A stretch of DNA of 64,000 nt from positions 248,001 through 312,000 of the forward strand of contig NZ_JAFBIY010000001.1 of NCBI RefSeq assembly GCF_021531975.1, in the 5' to 3' direction. Both the position numbers and the translations under genes were made by a program. Below are positions 33,919-43,101 of this stretch, piece after piece. Under the pieces are notes generated by a model. That model was not told where the DNA came from, made no database searches, and saw only the letters and a program-made list of their open reading frames with translations. This DNA is from Faecalicatena contorta. Its GTDB lineage: Bacteria > Bacillota > Clostridia > Lachnospirales > Lachnospiraceae. Every line of letters starts with the position of its first letter. Position 1 is the first letter of the stretch.

Positions 33919-34694
33919 AGATAATCGCACTTGACGATGAAAGGATAGCACTTGAAGCGCTTGAGGAAGCGATAAAGAGGGCAGAGCCTGATGCGGAGGT
34001 TCACTGTTTCCGGAAGGCAAAGGAAGCCCTTGAATTTGCAAGGGAAAATCCCTGCGACGTGGCAGTGCTTGATATTCAGGTATGGGATATGAACGGAATA
34101 GAACTTGCAAAACAGATGAAGATATCAAGGCCTGACATGAACATCGTGTTTGCCACAGGGTATGATGACTACATGAGAGCGGCATTTGATCTTCACGCAA
34201 GCGGATATGTGATGAAACCTGTAACGCCTGAGAAGATAAAAAAGGAGCTGACAGATCTTCGCTATCCTGTAGATGAGACATGCGAAAACAGAGTGAGATT
34301 TCAGACATTCGGAAACTTTGAAGTGTTTGCAGGCGGAGAACCGATGATGTTCAGATATGATAAAGCCAAGGAACTTCTTGCCTATCTTGTTGACAGAAGT
34401 GGGGCATTCTGCTCAAACGGAGAAATCATGGCAGTACTCTGGGGGGACAGCAGACATCCAAGCTATCTGAGCAACCTTAAGAAGGATCTGCATGACCGTT
34501 TCAGTGAAGCAGGATGCAGTGATGCACTTGAGAGTGGATGGAACAAATTGAGAATTGTCCCTGAAAAGGTTGACTGCGACTATTACGACTGGAAAGCAGG
34601 TAAACCTGCAGCTTTAAACAGGTACAGAGGAGAATATATGGCGCAGTACAGCTGGGCGGAATTAACAAATTCAGAGATAAATTCATATAAATAA
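33915..34694 (+). CDS. Response regulator with SARP-like winged-helix output
   Basis: A 259-residue regulator. The receiver domain (1-120) shows IIALDDERIALEALEEA, phospho-acceptor Asp in VAVLDIQVWDMNG near 57, and Lys in SGYVMKPVTPEK. The output region has VRFQTFGNFEVFAGGEPMMF and KAKELLAYLVDRSGAFCSNG. This is the OmpR/SARP-type winged helix used by many Lachnospiraceae regulators paired with LytS kinases. It overlaps the kinase gene by 4 bp. A terminator follows, then the surface protein gene, a possible target. Confidence 0.88.
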   Translation: MKIIALDDERIALEALEEAIKRAEPDAEVHCFRKAKEALEFARENPCDVAVLDIQVWDMNGIELAKQMKISRPDMNIVFATGYDDYMRAAFDLHASGYVMKPVTPEKIKKELTDLRYPVDETCENRVRFQTFGNFEVFAGGEPMMFRYDKAKELLAYLVDRSGAFCSNGEIMAVLWGDSRHPSYLSNLKKDLHDRFSEAGCSDALESGWNKLRIVPEKVDCDYYDWKAGKPAALNRYRGEYMAQYSWAELTNSEINSYK

Positions 34695-34695
34695 A

Positions 34696-34732
34696 GCAAG
34701 ACCTGAAAATATATGATTCAGGTCTTTTTATG
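34696..34732 (+). terminator. Terminator after the two-component system
   Basis: AAGACCTGA pairs with TCAGGTCTT across a 10-base loop and is followed by TTTTA. Confidence 0.85.
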
Positions 34733-34801
34733 TGTGACACTTTTGTGAAAACGGGCGAGTATAATATAAAGTAATACAGCAGTCAGCTGCATTTTAATAA
34801 T

Positions 34802-34829
34802 ACATTGTCGAAAGGACAATGCTTTTTTG
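34802..34829 (+). terminator. Leader terminator before the surface protein gene
   Basis: CATTGTC-GAAA-GGACAATG followed by CTTTTTT lies between a TATAAT box (34762-34767) and the gene start at 34866. GCAG-TCAG-CTGC precedes it. A terminator inside a short leader suggests attenuation; no known aptamer is recognised. Confidence 0.7.
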
Positions 34830-34865
34830 ATGTAGAAAAGATTTTTAATTCGGGAGATAAATATA

Positions 34866-37800
34866 ATGAATGCAAGAAGACCAAAGAAATTCATACTGGT
34901 GATTTTATCGGTACTGCTGATATCAGCAGCCTTTTCGAGTGCCTCTTTTGCAGAAGAGGAGACAGGCGCAGGGAAGCTGCTTAACGGAAGCTTTGAGGAT
35001 GGTTTTGCTAAAGACAAGTTCTCCAGTTCATATTATCAGTTCATCCCCGATGATGAATTCTACTGGAAAACTACTGCAGAGGAAAAGAAAGTTGAGCTTT
35101 TTAAAAAGAACACAGGCACATATATTGCCGGCGTAACACTTGAGCCTTCTGACGGCACTTATGCTGCCGAGCTTAATGCAGATGAAGAGAGCTCACTTTA
35201 TCAGATTGTTGATACTGAACCATCAAGCCTTTATGAATGGGGACTTGATCACGGCGCAAGAACAGAAAGCGAGACGATGGCCGTTATTATTGGCCCGGAA
35301 CAGCCTGTTGACCCAAGCAAGAATCTGGGGGAAGGAAATGGTTCAGGACCTACATACAAAAGCGGACGTGATCAGACCATGCAGATGATTGATTGGCTGA
35401 AAGAGACAGGTAATATCGACTCAACCCTGGAGAATACAGGGATTGCAAATGAGGGTCAGGCGATAATCGTTTACAGCAAGAAATTTGCTGCACGCGGTGG
35501 ATTTGAGAATAACCAGGACAATGAGCCTTTCAGCATGGTGCCAAGCTCGATATATACAGAGAAATGGTGTATATGGCTGATAACAGACCATAATAAAAAA
35601 GTAGACGATGACAACAAGCTAGTATGGGGAAAGTATGGTCTTAATGCACAAAGCAAATCTGAACAGTCATCAGAAGGTGAAGTGGATCTTTCTGAATATT
35701 ATCTTTACACGGTCCCTTCCGGACAGACCAGGACTCTTTTTGCTTTTACATCGGTAGAGACTTCAACTCCTCCCGGTAAGAATCAACCTGATCCGACATA
35801 TGGAAACTTTATCGATAACATACAATTCAATCTTTATCGTAAACTTTCAGGAAGCACTACGCTTCATGGAAGTGCAGTTGTAGGTACAAGCGATGGGACA
35901 ACATCCGGAGAGGGAGCAGTTGAAGGGCATGAGATAACCATTGATCATAATCTTACCACATATGTTGCAGACGGAGAGAACCTGAAAATTGAAGGAAGAA
36001 TCCCTAAAGCTGATATAAAGGATGTTTCTTTTGCAGGCGTATATTACACAGTCCCGGATGGAGCAGGAAGTGTAACACGGTTTATTCAGAATAACGATGA
36101 TTGGGAAGTAATAGATTCCGGTGAATATGTCCTGTACACATACACACTCGGTAATGTTAACAGTGCTGTTAATCTTCACTTTGTATTTATTAAAAGTCCG
36201 ATGGTTACCTATGATGTTAACGGAGGTAAAGACCCTGCCACAGACAGTAATCAGTATTACTGTACACCTTCTGGATCAAACAGCGCTGGTGAAGCCTCCA
36301 ATGTTTATAGCTTTAAGCCGATATCAGGTGAAGACGGAATACAATATATTGATCCATACACTTCTCATGCTCCGGTAGGACAGAATGCTGGGTGGAAGTT
36401 TATGGGATGGCAACTTTTTGATGATACAGGAGCAGTTGACGGTCTTCTTCCGGGAGTTCATAAAATTGCCTGCAACTATCAGCAGAGGGATGAAGACGCC
36501 AATCTTAAGCCTACTCAGAAATTTGTCGTAATCGGAAAAGATGGAATTTTTATGCAGGCGACTGGTGATGAGGGACAAAATACTAACGGAATTAGCTGGA
36601 CTGTCAGTCCAGCAGAAACAGTCAGATTATATGATAAGGATGCAACAGGTCTGACTCTTGTGGCGCAATGGAGATGGAAGCAGACTTTTACATCTCAGGT
36701 AAACACAGGAAGTGGATATACGGATTCCAGTGACTGCGGAAGTATCGTAATTAAAGACGTTCCTTCATACGATGAGAATTATGAAGTGTCCGGTGCATCC
36801 AATTCGTATTACGCTGAATTAAATGAAAGAGTTTCAGTCATTGCATCAGCAAATGCCGGATATATTTTTGAGGGATGGTACGATAAGCAAGGAAAACAGG
36901 TCAGCGCAAATGCCGAATTTTCATATATTGAGAGTAAAGGCGCATTAAACAAATACTATGCAAGATTTTCAGCTACGATACCACAGCATTTCAGAAGACA
37001 GATTAGGACAGATGGCGTCTGGACAACGTTGGAAATTAATGATAAAACAGTTCCTCTTCTGGATCGTTCGGATATTAGTGAAAAGATCAATACGACTGTA
37101 AGCTCTACGGCATCCAATAATTCGCAATATGCTTTTGTAGGATGGTACGATGGAGAGGGTGATTCGGCAAATAAAGTAGATAGTAGTCTACTTTCAAGTA
37201 ACGGAAAGACTATTCGCTACAGTATAACAGAAGAAAAAACATATTATGCAAGATATGAGGAAGCTCAGAGCATCTCATTCAGAATGCAGTATGTACATGA
37301 CGGCTCAGAAACTGTTTACGATAGAGAACAAAACTTTGGTTTGCTGAGTGAATATGATGTATCTGCGGCAAACGGTGATGCAGTCACCTGTAAAGCATAT
37401 GTAAAAGCGGGATACAATTTTCTGGGATGGTACGATAGTAAAGGAGAGATAGTTACAACAAATGCAACTATAACCCGGGAAGTAAACGGACCAAATGTAT
37501 ATTATGCGAAATATGAACCAAAGAGTACAACATATAACGTGGAATATTATAAAGTATCAGCTGATGAGACAACTGCAGTGAAAGATGATGGTATGGATGA
37601 GACCGTTCATGGATTTACAGGGGACTCTGTTTCGGCGACGGTAAAGACAATACCCGGATATACATATCAAGCTGATTTTAATAAGAATGGCATGAAGACT
37701 GTTGCAAACGGTACAATACCTGCTACAGGTATCCTTGTTCTGAAGCTGTATTACATACCTGACACTGATACCGGATATGTAGTAAAGCACTATAAAGTGA

Positions 37801-38615
37801 ATTCTGATGAAACTGCTGCAAGGGAAGTGGATTCCGATGAAATGACCGGAACAACGGATACATTGGCAACAGCGACTGTGAACGAATATTCCGGATATAC
37901 ATATCAGCCGTCATATAATAAGAATGGCATGCAGACGGTTGCTTCGGGAAATATTTTAGGAAACGGTAGTCTTGTCCTTAATCTCTACTATACGCCGAAT
38001 GATGATACACCGTACACGGTAGTACATTACAAAGTGGATAAGTACGGCGTTGCGGAAGTGGCAGATATTGAAAACCTTGAAGGGACAACAGATACAACTG
38101 CTTATGCTTCTCAGAAGACTTATGAAGGCTATACTTTCGTAAATCAGACAGGAGATAATAAGAGCGTTGTTTCCGGAAATATTGCAGGAGACGGAAGTCT
38201 TGTTCTGAAGCTTTACTATACCCGCGATATGGATACACTGAAGTATATGCCGAATGGTGGAACAGGTGATGAGTACATCGCTTCCGGCTTGACCCATGAG
38301 GATATAGATGTATTGCCTGACATGTTCAGTCGTTTGGGATATGTATTCAAGGGGTGGAATACCGAGGCAGACGGTTCCGGCACTGCATATAAGGCGGGAG
38401 ACAAATACCTGTTAACGGATGAAGAAGATATGCTTTATGCTCAGTGGGAAGAAGTAAAGGAAGAGGAACCGGCAGAACCGGATAATCCGGACAATCCTGA
38501 TAAAGATGCTGTAAAGTCCGCTGATACAGCTGATCTTAATATATGGCTTATGCTGTTTGTAGTTTCAGTAGTTGCAATGGGAGCACTGATTAGTCTCAAG
38601 AGAAAACGCGGATAA
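34866..38615 (+). CDS. Large repeat-rich cell-surface protein
   Basis: A 1249-residue secreted protein. The signal peptide (1-29) ends ASFAEE. The first 330 residues form a non-repetitive domain beginning KLLNGSFEDGF, a carbohydrate-binding-like start. Several InlB B-type repeats follow (FEGWYDKQGKQVSANA, FLGWYDSKGEIVTTNA, and a last VFKGWNTEADGSGTAYKAGD). Three MucBP-like repeats of about 76 residues lie at about 895-1120 (YNVEYYKV, YVVKHYKV, YTVVHYKV, each ending LKLYY or LNLYY). An EEEPAEPDNPDNPDK spacer leads to SADTADLN, a membrane helix and KRKRG, a variant sorting tail without LPxTG. The likely role is adhesion or mucus binding. Confidence 0.85.
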   Translation: MNARRPKKFILVILSVLLISAAFSSASFAEEETGAGKLLNGSFEDGFAKDKFSSSYYQFIPDDEFYWKTTAEEKKVELFKKNTGTYIAGVTLEPSDGTYAAELNADEESSLYQIVDTEPSSLYEWGLDHGARTESETMAVIIGPEQPVDPSKNLGEGNGSGPTYKSGRDQTMQMIDWLKETGNIDSTLENTGIANEGQAIIVYSKKFAARGGFENNQDNEPFSMVPSSIYTEKWCIWLITDHNKKVDDDNKLVWGKYGLNAQSKSEQSSEGEVDLSEYYLYTVPSGQTRTLFAFTSVETSTPPGKNQPDPTYGNFIDNIQFNLYRKLSGSTTLHGSAVVGTSDGTTSGEGAVEGHEITIDHNLTTYVADGENLKIEGRIPKADIKDVSFAGVYYTVPDGAGSVTRFIQNNDDWEVIDSGEYVLYTYTLGNVNSAVNLHFVFIKSPMVTYDVNGGKDPATDSNQYYCTPSGSNSAGEASNVYSFKPISGEDGIQYIDPYTSHAPVGQNAGWKFMGWQLFDDTGAVDGLLPGVHKIACNYQQRDEDANLKPTQKFVVIGKDGIFMQATGDEGQNTNGISWTVSPAETVRLYDKDATGLTLVAQWRWKQTFTSQVNTGSGYTDSSDCGSIVIKDVPSYDENYEVSGASNSYYAELNERVSVIASANAGYIFEGWYDKQGKQVSANAEFSYIESKGALNKYYARFSATIPQHFRRQIRTDGVWTTLEINDKTVPLLDRSDISEKINTTVSSTASNNSQYAFVGWYDGEGDSANKVDSSLLSSNGKTIRYSITEEKTYYARYEEAQSISFRMQYVHDGSETVYDREQNFGLLSEYDVSAANGDAVTCKAYVKAGYNFLGWYDSKGEIVTTNATITREVNGPNVYYAKYEPKSTTYNVEYYKVSADETTAVKDDGMDETVHGFTGDSVSATVKTIPGYTYQADFNKNGMKTVANGTIPATGILVLKLYYIPDTDTGYVVKHYKVNSDETAAREVDSDEMTGTTDTLATATVNEYSGYTYQPSYNKNGMQTVASGNILGNGSLVLNLYYTPNDDTPYTVVHYKVDKYGVAEVADIENLEGTTDTTAYASQKTYEGYTFVNQTGDNKSVVSGNIAGDGSLVLKLYYTRDMDTLKYMPNGGTGDEYIASGLTHEDIDVLPDMFSRLGYVFKGWNTEADGSGTAYKAGDKYLLTDEEDMLYAQWEEVKEEEPAEPDNPDNPDKDAVKSADTADLNIWLMLFVVSVVAMGALISLKRKRG

Positions 38616-38625
38616 TAAATATTGG

Positions 38626-38655
38626 TTGTTTTTGTAGGGATAGCTATGGTATAAT
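38626..38655 (+). promoter_or_regulatory. Promoter of the riboswitch-controlled lipoprotein
   Basis: TTGTTT (38626-38631), an 18-bp spacer and TATAAT (38650-38655), about 35 bp before the aptamer. Confidence 0.55.
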
Positions 38656-38687
38656 AAATTACTAAAACAAGTTAATATTTTGGTATA

Positions 38688-38768
38688 TAATATTGGCAAA
38701 GTATTCGAAAGAATATGACGCAAAGCTATAGGACCTGAATCTAAGTATGGTAGCCAGTTGCATGATCG
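38688..38768 (+). ncRNA. Cyclic-di-GMP class I riboswitch (GEMM-I)
   Basis: The conserved parts of the GEMM-I aptamer are all present: GGCAAA (38695-38700), the TATTC-GAAA-GAATA stem with its GNRA loop (38702-38715), GACGCAAAGC (38717-38726), GG-CC-AA (about 38731-38738) and GGTAGCC (38749-38755). A terminator hairpin follows at 38777-38808. The controlled gene encodes the lipoprotein at 38878, and a GGDEF/HD-GYP protein is encoded 4 kb downstream. The direction of control (on or off) cannot be read from sequence. Confidence 0.92.
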
Positions 38769-38776
38769 AAAATGAA

Positions 38777-38808
38777 GGCACATTGTTACGAGATAATGTG
38801 CCCTTTTT
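38777..38808 (+). terminator. Riboswitch expression-platform terminator
   Basis: GGCACATT (38777-38784) pairs with AATGTGCC (38795-38802), followed by CTTTTT, between the aptamer and the lipoprotein start codon. Confidence 0.85.
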
Positions 38809-38877
38809 AGTATTGTGGTAAGAAGATAAAAGACCAGATAAATTAACTTTGCAAAAATGTAGAAGGAGAAGAGAGAG

Positions 38878-40722
38878 ATGAAAATGAAAAAATTTGTAAG
38901 TTCCCTGCTTGTACTGGTAATGGGCTTATCTTTGCTGGCTGGATGTGGAGATAAGAGCACACAAGAAGCAGACGGGAAAGAAGAGGTGGTAGTTGGACTT
39001 TGGGGAAATCAGATGCTGGATGGATATACGCAATATCTTTGCGAGAAATTTCCGGATGTTGATTTTAAATTTGAGTTGGTAACGAATTCAACGGACTATT
39101 ATAGATTTCGTCAGGATCATGAAGATATGCCTGACATCTTGACCGTACGACGTTTTTCTCTGAAAGATGCAGTACTGTTAAAAGATTATCTGTATGATCT
39201 GGGAGATACGGAATTAGCATCTACTTATTATGGAACATATCTTGATAATTATACATATGATGACGGAACCGTGAACTGGCTTCCTGCCTGTGCAGAAGTA
39301 GACAGTTTCATCATTAATGAATCTCTGTTTGAGGAATACGATATACCGCTTCCGACGGATTATGACAGTTTCATTGCTGCATGTGAAGCCTTTGAAAAAG
39401 TTGGCATTAAAGGTTATGTGTCAGACTTTTCTTCAGACTTTACCTGTATGGAAGTATTGCAGGGAATGTCAACTGCCAACCTTCTGTCTATGGAGGGAAG
39501 AGAATGGCGTCAGCAGTATGAAAGTGGCAGTACCAATCAGCTTTCAGAAGAAGTCTGGATGCCTGTGTTTGAAAAATTTTTCGATTTCGCAGAGAAAGCA
39601 GGACTGAGTGAAGAAGCAGAAATGATGAACAGAGAGCCGAAAGAAATGTTTACAGAGGGAAAGGCTGCAATGTATCGTGGTACCGGTGCAGATGTCATCA
39701 CATTCCCGGGTCGGGGAGAAGATAAAGTTTCGCTTTATCCTTATTTCGGGGATTCGGAAAGTGACAACTGGTATCTGACTTATCCTGCCTTCCAGGTGGC
39801 AGCCAGCAAAAACGGAATGGATGATCCGGAAAGAGAAAAACTGATTTTAGACATTATGACTGCCATGCTGAATCAGGATGGACAGGAGAAAATCTCTTAT
39901 GGTAAGAACATGATTCCGTATAATAAGAACGTGACATTAGAGTTACTGCCAGAGTTAGAAAACCTGAAACCTTACATTGACGAAAATAAGATGTATATAC
40001 GTCTTGCTTCTAATGACATGTTCAGTGTCTCACAGAGTATAGTTCAGCAGATCCTGAAAGGTGAGCTTCAGACGCCGGAGGAGGCTTTTGATGCATTCAA
40101 TTCTGAACTTGAAGGTGAGAACCAGGAGAATCAGGTGGCAGCACATATTGATACAGGTTATTCCAATGAGTTTACAGCCGAACATGGAAATCAGGCGGCT
40201 TCTGCTATCTGCAATACCTTGAGAGAGGAAATAGGAGTTGATGTGCTGTTTGGACAGTCATGTTATATTGCATCGGATATTTATGAAGGTGATTATGTAG
40301 AAAAAGACGTGGAATATCTGGCAAAGAATGATGCAGGATGGCTGGTAAGAACAGATCTGACCGGTGAGCAGCTTTATCAGTTGGTGGAGGAAACCTTTGC
40401 ACTCAAATCAAATCGTGGTGCTGTCTGCAACGACAGTACGCTGTATGTATCCAGTGGTTTTGAGATGGACATCGCCAGAACAGAGGATGGTTATACTTTG
40501 AATAAATTGACGCAGAATGGGAAAGACCTCGACCGTTCCGCAACCTATTCTGTTGTAATCTATGGTGAGCGTGACTGGTATCTGCCGGCTGTACAGGAAA
40601 AGGTTGGATTTGAGGTAATGCCGATTGAAACGGTTCCAAGAGCATACGAATTAATTAAGAAGCGTCTTGTGGAAGAAAAGGGACAGTTTGCCGAGCCTAC
40701 GGATTATATTACGATAAAATAG
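38878..40722 (+). CDS. Cyclic-di-GMP-controlled lipoprotein, paralogue of 27816-29651
   Basis: A 614-residue lipoprotein with signal LSLLAGC (Cys near 22), a solute-binding-like domain and a 5'-nucleotidase-C-like tail. It aligns with the 27816 protein along its full length: NSTDYYRFRQDHEDMPDILT matches NNDLDFYKFMNENGELPDII, and FEKVGIKGYVSDF matches FEKVGIRGYVGDY. The tail keeps GNQAASAICNTLREE, and the end TDYITIK matches ESYLTLK. No ABC permease or ATPase gene is adjacent. It is expressed behind a GEMM-I riboswitch, linking it to the sessile-motile switch. The start follows AGAAGGAG. Confidence 0.83.
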   Translation: MKMKKFVSSLLVLVMGLSLLAGCGDKSTQEADGKEEVVVGLWGNQMLDGYTQYLCEKFPDVDFKFELVTNSTDYYRFRQDHEDMPDILTVRRFSLKDAVLLKDYLYDLGDTELASTYYGTYLDNYTYDDGTVNWLPACAEVDSFIINESLFEEYDIPLPTDYDSFIAACEAFEKVGIKGYVSDFSSDFTCMEVLQGMSTANLLSMEGREWRQQYESGSTNQLSEEVWMPVFEKFFDFAEKAGLSEEAEMMNREPKEMFTEGKAAMYRGTGADVITFPGRGEDKVSLYPYFGDSESDNWYLTYPAFQVAASKNGMDDPEREKLILDIMTAMLNQDGQEKISYGKNMIPYNKNVTLELLPELENLKPYIDENKMYIRLASNDMFSVSQSIVQQILKGELQTPEEAFDAFNSELEGENQENQVAAHIDTGYSNEFTAEHGNQAASAICNTLREEIGVDVLFGQSCYIASDIYEGDYVEKDVEYLAKNDAGWLVRTDLTGEQLYQLVEETFALKSNRGAVCNDSTLYVSSGFEMDIARTEDGYTLNKLTQNGKDLDRSATYSVVIYGERDWYLPAVQEKVGFEVMPIETVPRAYELIKKRLVEEKGQFAEPTDYITIK

Positions 40723-40741
40723 TATATAGAAGAATAATATT

Positions 40742-40782
40742 CCTCGGAAGAGCCATTTGGTGCTTTTCCGAGGCTTTTTTTC
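40742..40782 (+). terminator. Terminator after the lipoprotein gene
   Basis: CCTCGGAA-GAGC pairs with GCTT-TTCCGAGG, followed by CTTTTTTT. Confidence 0.88.
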
Positions 40783-40869
40783 GCGGTAATACTTGCTATT
40801 AAAACGTAAAATAGGTATACTTAAAGTGGATTATTATTTTAGGACGTGTTTTTCACAGATAAGGATAAA

Positions 40870-41466
40870 ATGAAAACGGTAGAGGCTATAATTATAGGAA
40901 CAGTAGGATTTCTGCTGTACTTTCTGTATGATATAAACAGTATCAAGTGGAAGAATTCTGTATTGCAGAAATTCTTTGCGATTGGGAGTATTTGTGTGGC
41001 AGGTTCCACCGCATGGGTGCTGGTGGAGAGTTTAAGCAGGAAAATTGTTCATCCGGCAGTCTGTGTTATTCTTGGAGCAGGCAGTCTTATCTTTCTGGGG
41101 CTGTTAATCTATACGCTGTTTTTTGCACTGCCGTTCGATGAGACTTATGTGAAGGAAAGTAAAGAACGCATGGCGTATACCGAAGGGGTGTATAGCTTAT
41201 GCCGCCATCCGGGAGTTTTATGGTTTGCCGGGGCTTATTTGTGTTTTTGGGGGATATCAGGAGAGTTAGATAAGGGAATCTATTTCATTTCTATGATTTT
41301 CTGGAATTATATGTACATCATAGTACAGGATTATTGGATATTCCCTGCAACATTTATAAATTATGAGGAGTATAAGAAGAAAACGCCATTTTTGTTACCA
41401 GACAGGAAGAGTATAAACGCATATTTGTTATGGAATGCAGAGCGTAAAGAGGCTAAGGGTGAATGA
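40870..41466 (+). CDS. PEMT/isoprenylcysteine methyltransferase-like membrane protein
   Basis: A 198-residue membrane protein with about five helices. Near its C-terminus it carries EGVYSLCRHPGVLWF followed by DYWIFPATFINYEEYKKKTP, the SAM-binding pattern of phospholipid methyltransferase and isoprenylcysteine carboxyl methyltransferase relatives (RHPxY and EE motifs). The substrate is unknown, perhaps a lipid. I chose ATG 40870 after AAGGAT; a GTG at 40846 is possible. It lies 3 bp before the GH3 gene and forms an operon with it and the HD-GYP gene. Confidence 0.7.
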   Translation: MKTVEAIIIGTVGFLLYFLYDINSIKWKNSVLQKFFAIGSICVAGSTAWVLVESLSRKIVHPAVCVILGAGSLIFLGLLIYTLFFALPFDETYVKESKERMAYTEGVYSLCRHPGVLWFAGAYLCFWGISGELDKGIYFISMIFWNYMYIIVQDYWIFPATFINYEEYKKKTPFLLPDRKSINAYLLWNAERKEAKGE

Positions 41467-41469
41467 GAT

Positions 41470-43092
41470 ATGAATCTGAAGGAGAAGTTGAAAAAACATC
41501 AATATAAAGAAATATGGCAACAGTATTGCGGTTTTTTGGATTTGTCCATGGACGGTTATATGAAGATTCAGAAACGTCTGATGGAGGAACAGATTCAACT
41601 GTGGAGTAATAGTGGTCTTGGTCAGTCCATTTTAAAAGGAAAACATCCGAAAAATCTGGATGAATTCCGCCAGATGGTGCCGCTGACAGAATATGAGGAT
41701 TATGCAGATATTCTTTTGTCAAAGCAGCCGGATATGCTCCCGGGCAATCCGATCATCTGGATCCAGACGACCTGGGAGGGTGGAAAGCATCCGATAAAGG
41801 TAGCACCTTATACGAGAAGTATGCTGGATACCTATCGCAATAATGTTGTGGCATGTCTGATCTTATCTACAAGTAAAGAAAAAGGAAAGTTTGATGTGGA
41901 GGCCACGGACACGTTCCTCTATGGTCTGGCACCGTTGCCGTATGCAACAGGTCTTTTCCCGCTTGCACTGGGAGAGGATATAGATATTGAATTCCTTCCG
42001 GCAGTGAAGGATGCCGTGAATATGAGTTTCAGTGAGAGGAATAAAGCAGGGTTTAAGCTGGCGATGAAGAAAGACCTGGGATTTTTCTTCGGCCTTGGAA
42101 GTGTGGCTTATGCGGTGAGCTTAAGTCTCTCTGCTATGGCAGGTTCCGGCGGAGGAGTGCATCTTTCGAGTCTGTTGAAATGCAAACCGCATATGATCAC
42201 GAGACTGATTAAGGCGAAGCATCAGTGCCGGCAGGAAAATCGTGAACTGATGCCTAAGGATTTATTCCAGTTAAAAGGGTTCATGGTAGCCGGAACGGAT
42301 AATCAATGTTATAAGGATGATCTGGAACGCCTCTGGGGAATCCGGCCGATGGAGCTTTTTGCAGGAACTGAGCCTTCGATCATCGGAACAGAGACATGGA
42401 CGAGGAAAGGAATGTACTTTTTCCCGGATACGGCTTTCTATGAATTTATTACGGAAGCAGACATGTTAAAGAATTATGAGGATCCGTCCTTTATCCCGCG
42501 TACTTATCTTATGGATGAGGTGCAGCCGGGAGAGAAATATGAACTCGTGTTTACGATTTTGAAGGGCGGAGCGTTTGCCCGGTATCGGTGCGGTGATATG
42601 TATCGCTGCGTCGGACTTGAGAACAGAGAGGATGAGACAAGGATTCCGAGATTTGAATATGTGGATCGTGTCCCGTGGATTATAGATATTGCCGGATTTA
42701 CGAGGATTTCGGAAAATGGAATCCGAAGCGTCATCAAATTATCGGGTCTTCCTATCAGCAACTGGGCGGCTGCAAAGGAATACAATGACAAGAACCGTCC
42801 ATATCTGCATATGTATGTAGAGCTTGAGGAGGATGCACTGGTAAAACAGGCAATGAGTGCTGATATTTTAAAGGAACTGCTCAGTACATATTTTAAATAT
42901 ATTGATCAGGATTACCGGGACCTGAAGAAAATATTAGGTATGGATCCGCTGGTAGTGACGATTCTTCGCTGTGGTACTTTTCAAAAATATGAGGAGAAGA
43001 CAGGAAAGAAGATGCATCAGATGAGTCCATCCTATTATGAGTTAAAGGAGTTACTGGAAGCGCAGGATGAGGTAAATGCGTTTCGGAGATAA
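41470..43092 (+). CDS. GH3 family acyl-adenylating enzyme
   Basis: A 540-residue protein of the GH3 auxin-responsive promoter superfamily. The early part shows QMVPLTEYEDYADILLSKQP and IQTTWEGGKHPIKVAPYT, the middle MELFAGTEPSIIGTE, and later FTILKGGAFARYRCGDMYRC, all in family order. Plant members join amino acids to acyl acids through an acyl-adenylate; bacterial members have unknown substrates. It starts 3 bp after the methyltransferase gene and ends 9 bp before the cyclic-di-GMP gene, so a shared pathway or regulation is likely. Confidence 0.87.
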   Translation: MNLKEKLKKHQYKEIWQQYCGFLDLSMDGYMKIQKRLMEEQIQLWSNSGLGQSILKGKHPKNLDEFRQMVPLTEYEDYADILLSKQPDMLPGNPIIWIQTTWEGGKHPIKVAPYTRSMLDTYRNNVVACLILSTSKEKGKFDVEATDTFLYGLAPLPYATGLFPLALGEDIDIEFLPAVKDAVNMSFSERNKAGFKLAMKKDLGFFFGLGSVAYAVSLSLSAMAGSGGGVHLSSLLKCKPHMITRLIKAKHQCRQENRELMPKDLFQLKGFMVAGTDNQCYKDDLERLWGIRPMELFAGTEPSIIGTETWTRKGMYFFPDTAFYEFITEADMLKNYEDPSFIPRTYLMDEVQPGEKYELVFTILKGGAFARYRCGDMYRCVGLENREDETRIPRFEYVDRVPWIIDIAGFTRISENGIRSVIKLSGLPISNWAAAKEYNDKNRPYLHMYVELEEDALVKQAMSADILKELLSTYFKYIDQDYRDLKKILGMDPLVVTILRCGTFQKYEEKTGKKMHQMSPSYYELKELLEAQDEVNAFRR

Positions 43093-43101
43093 GAGGGAAC
43101 T

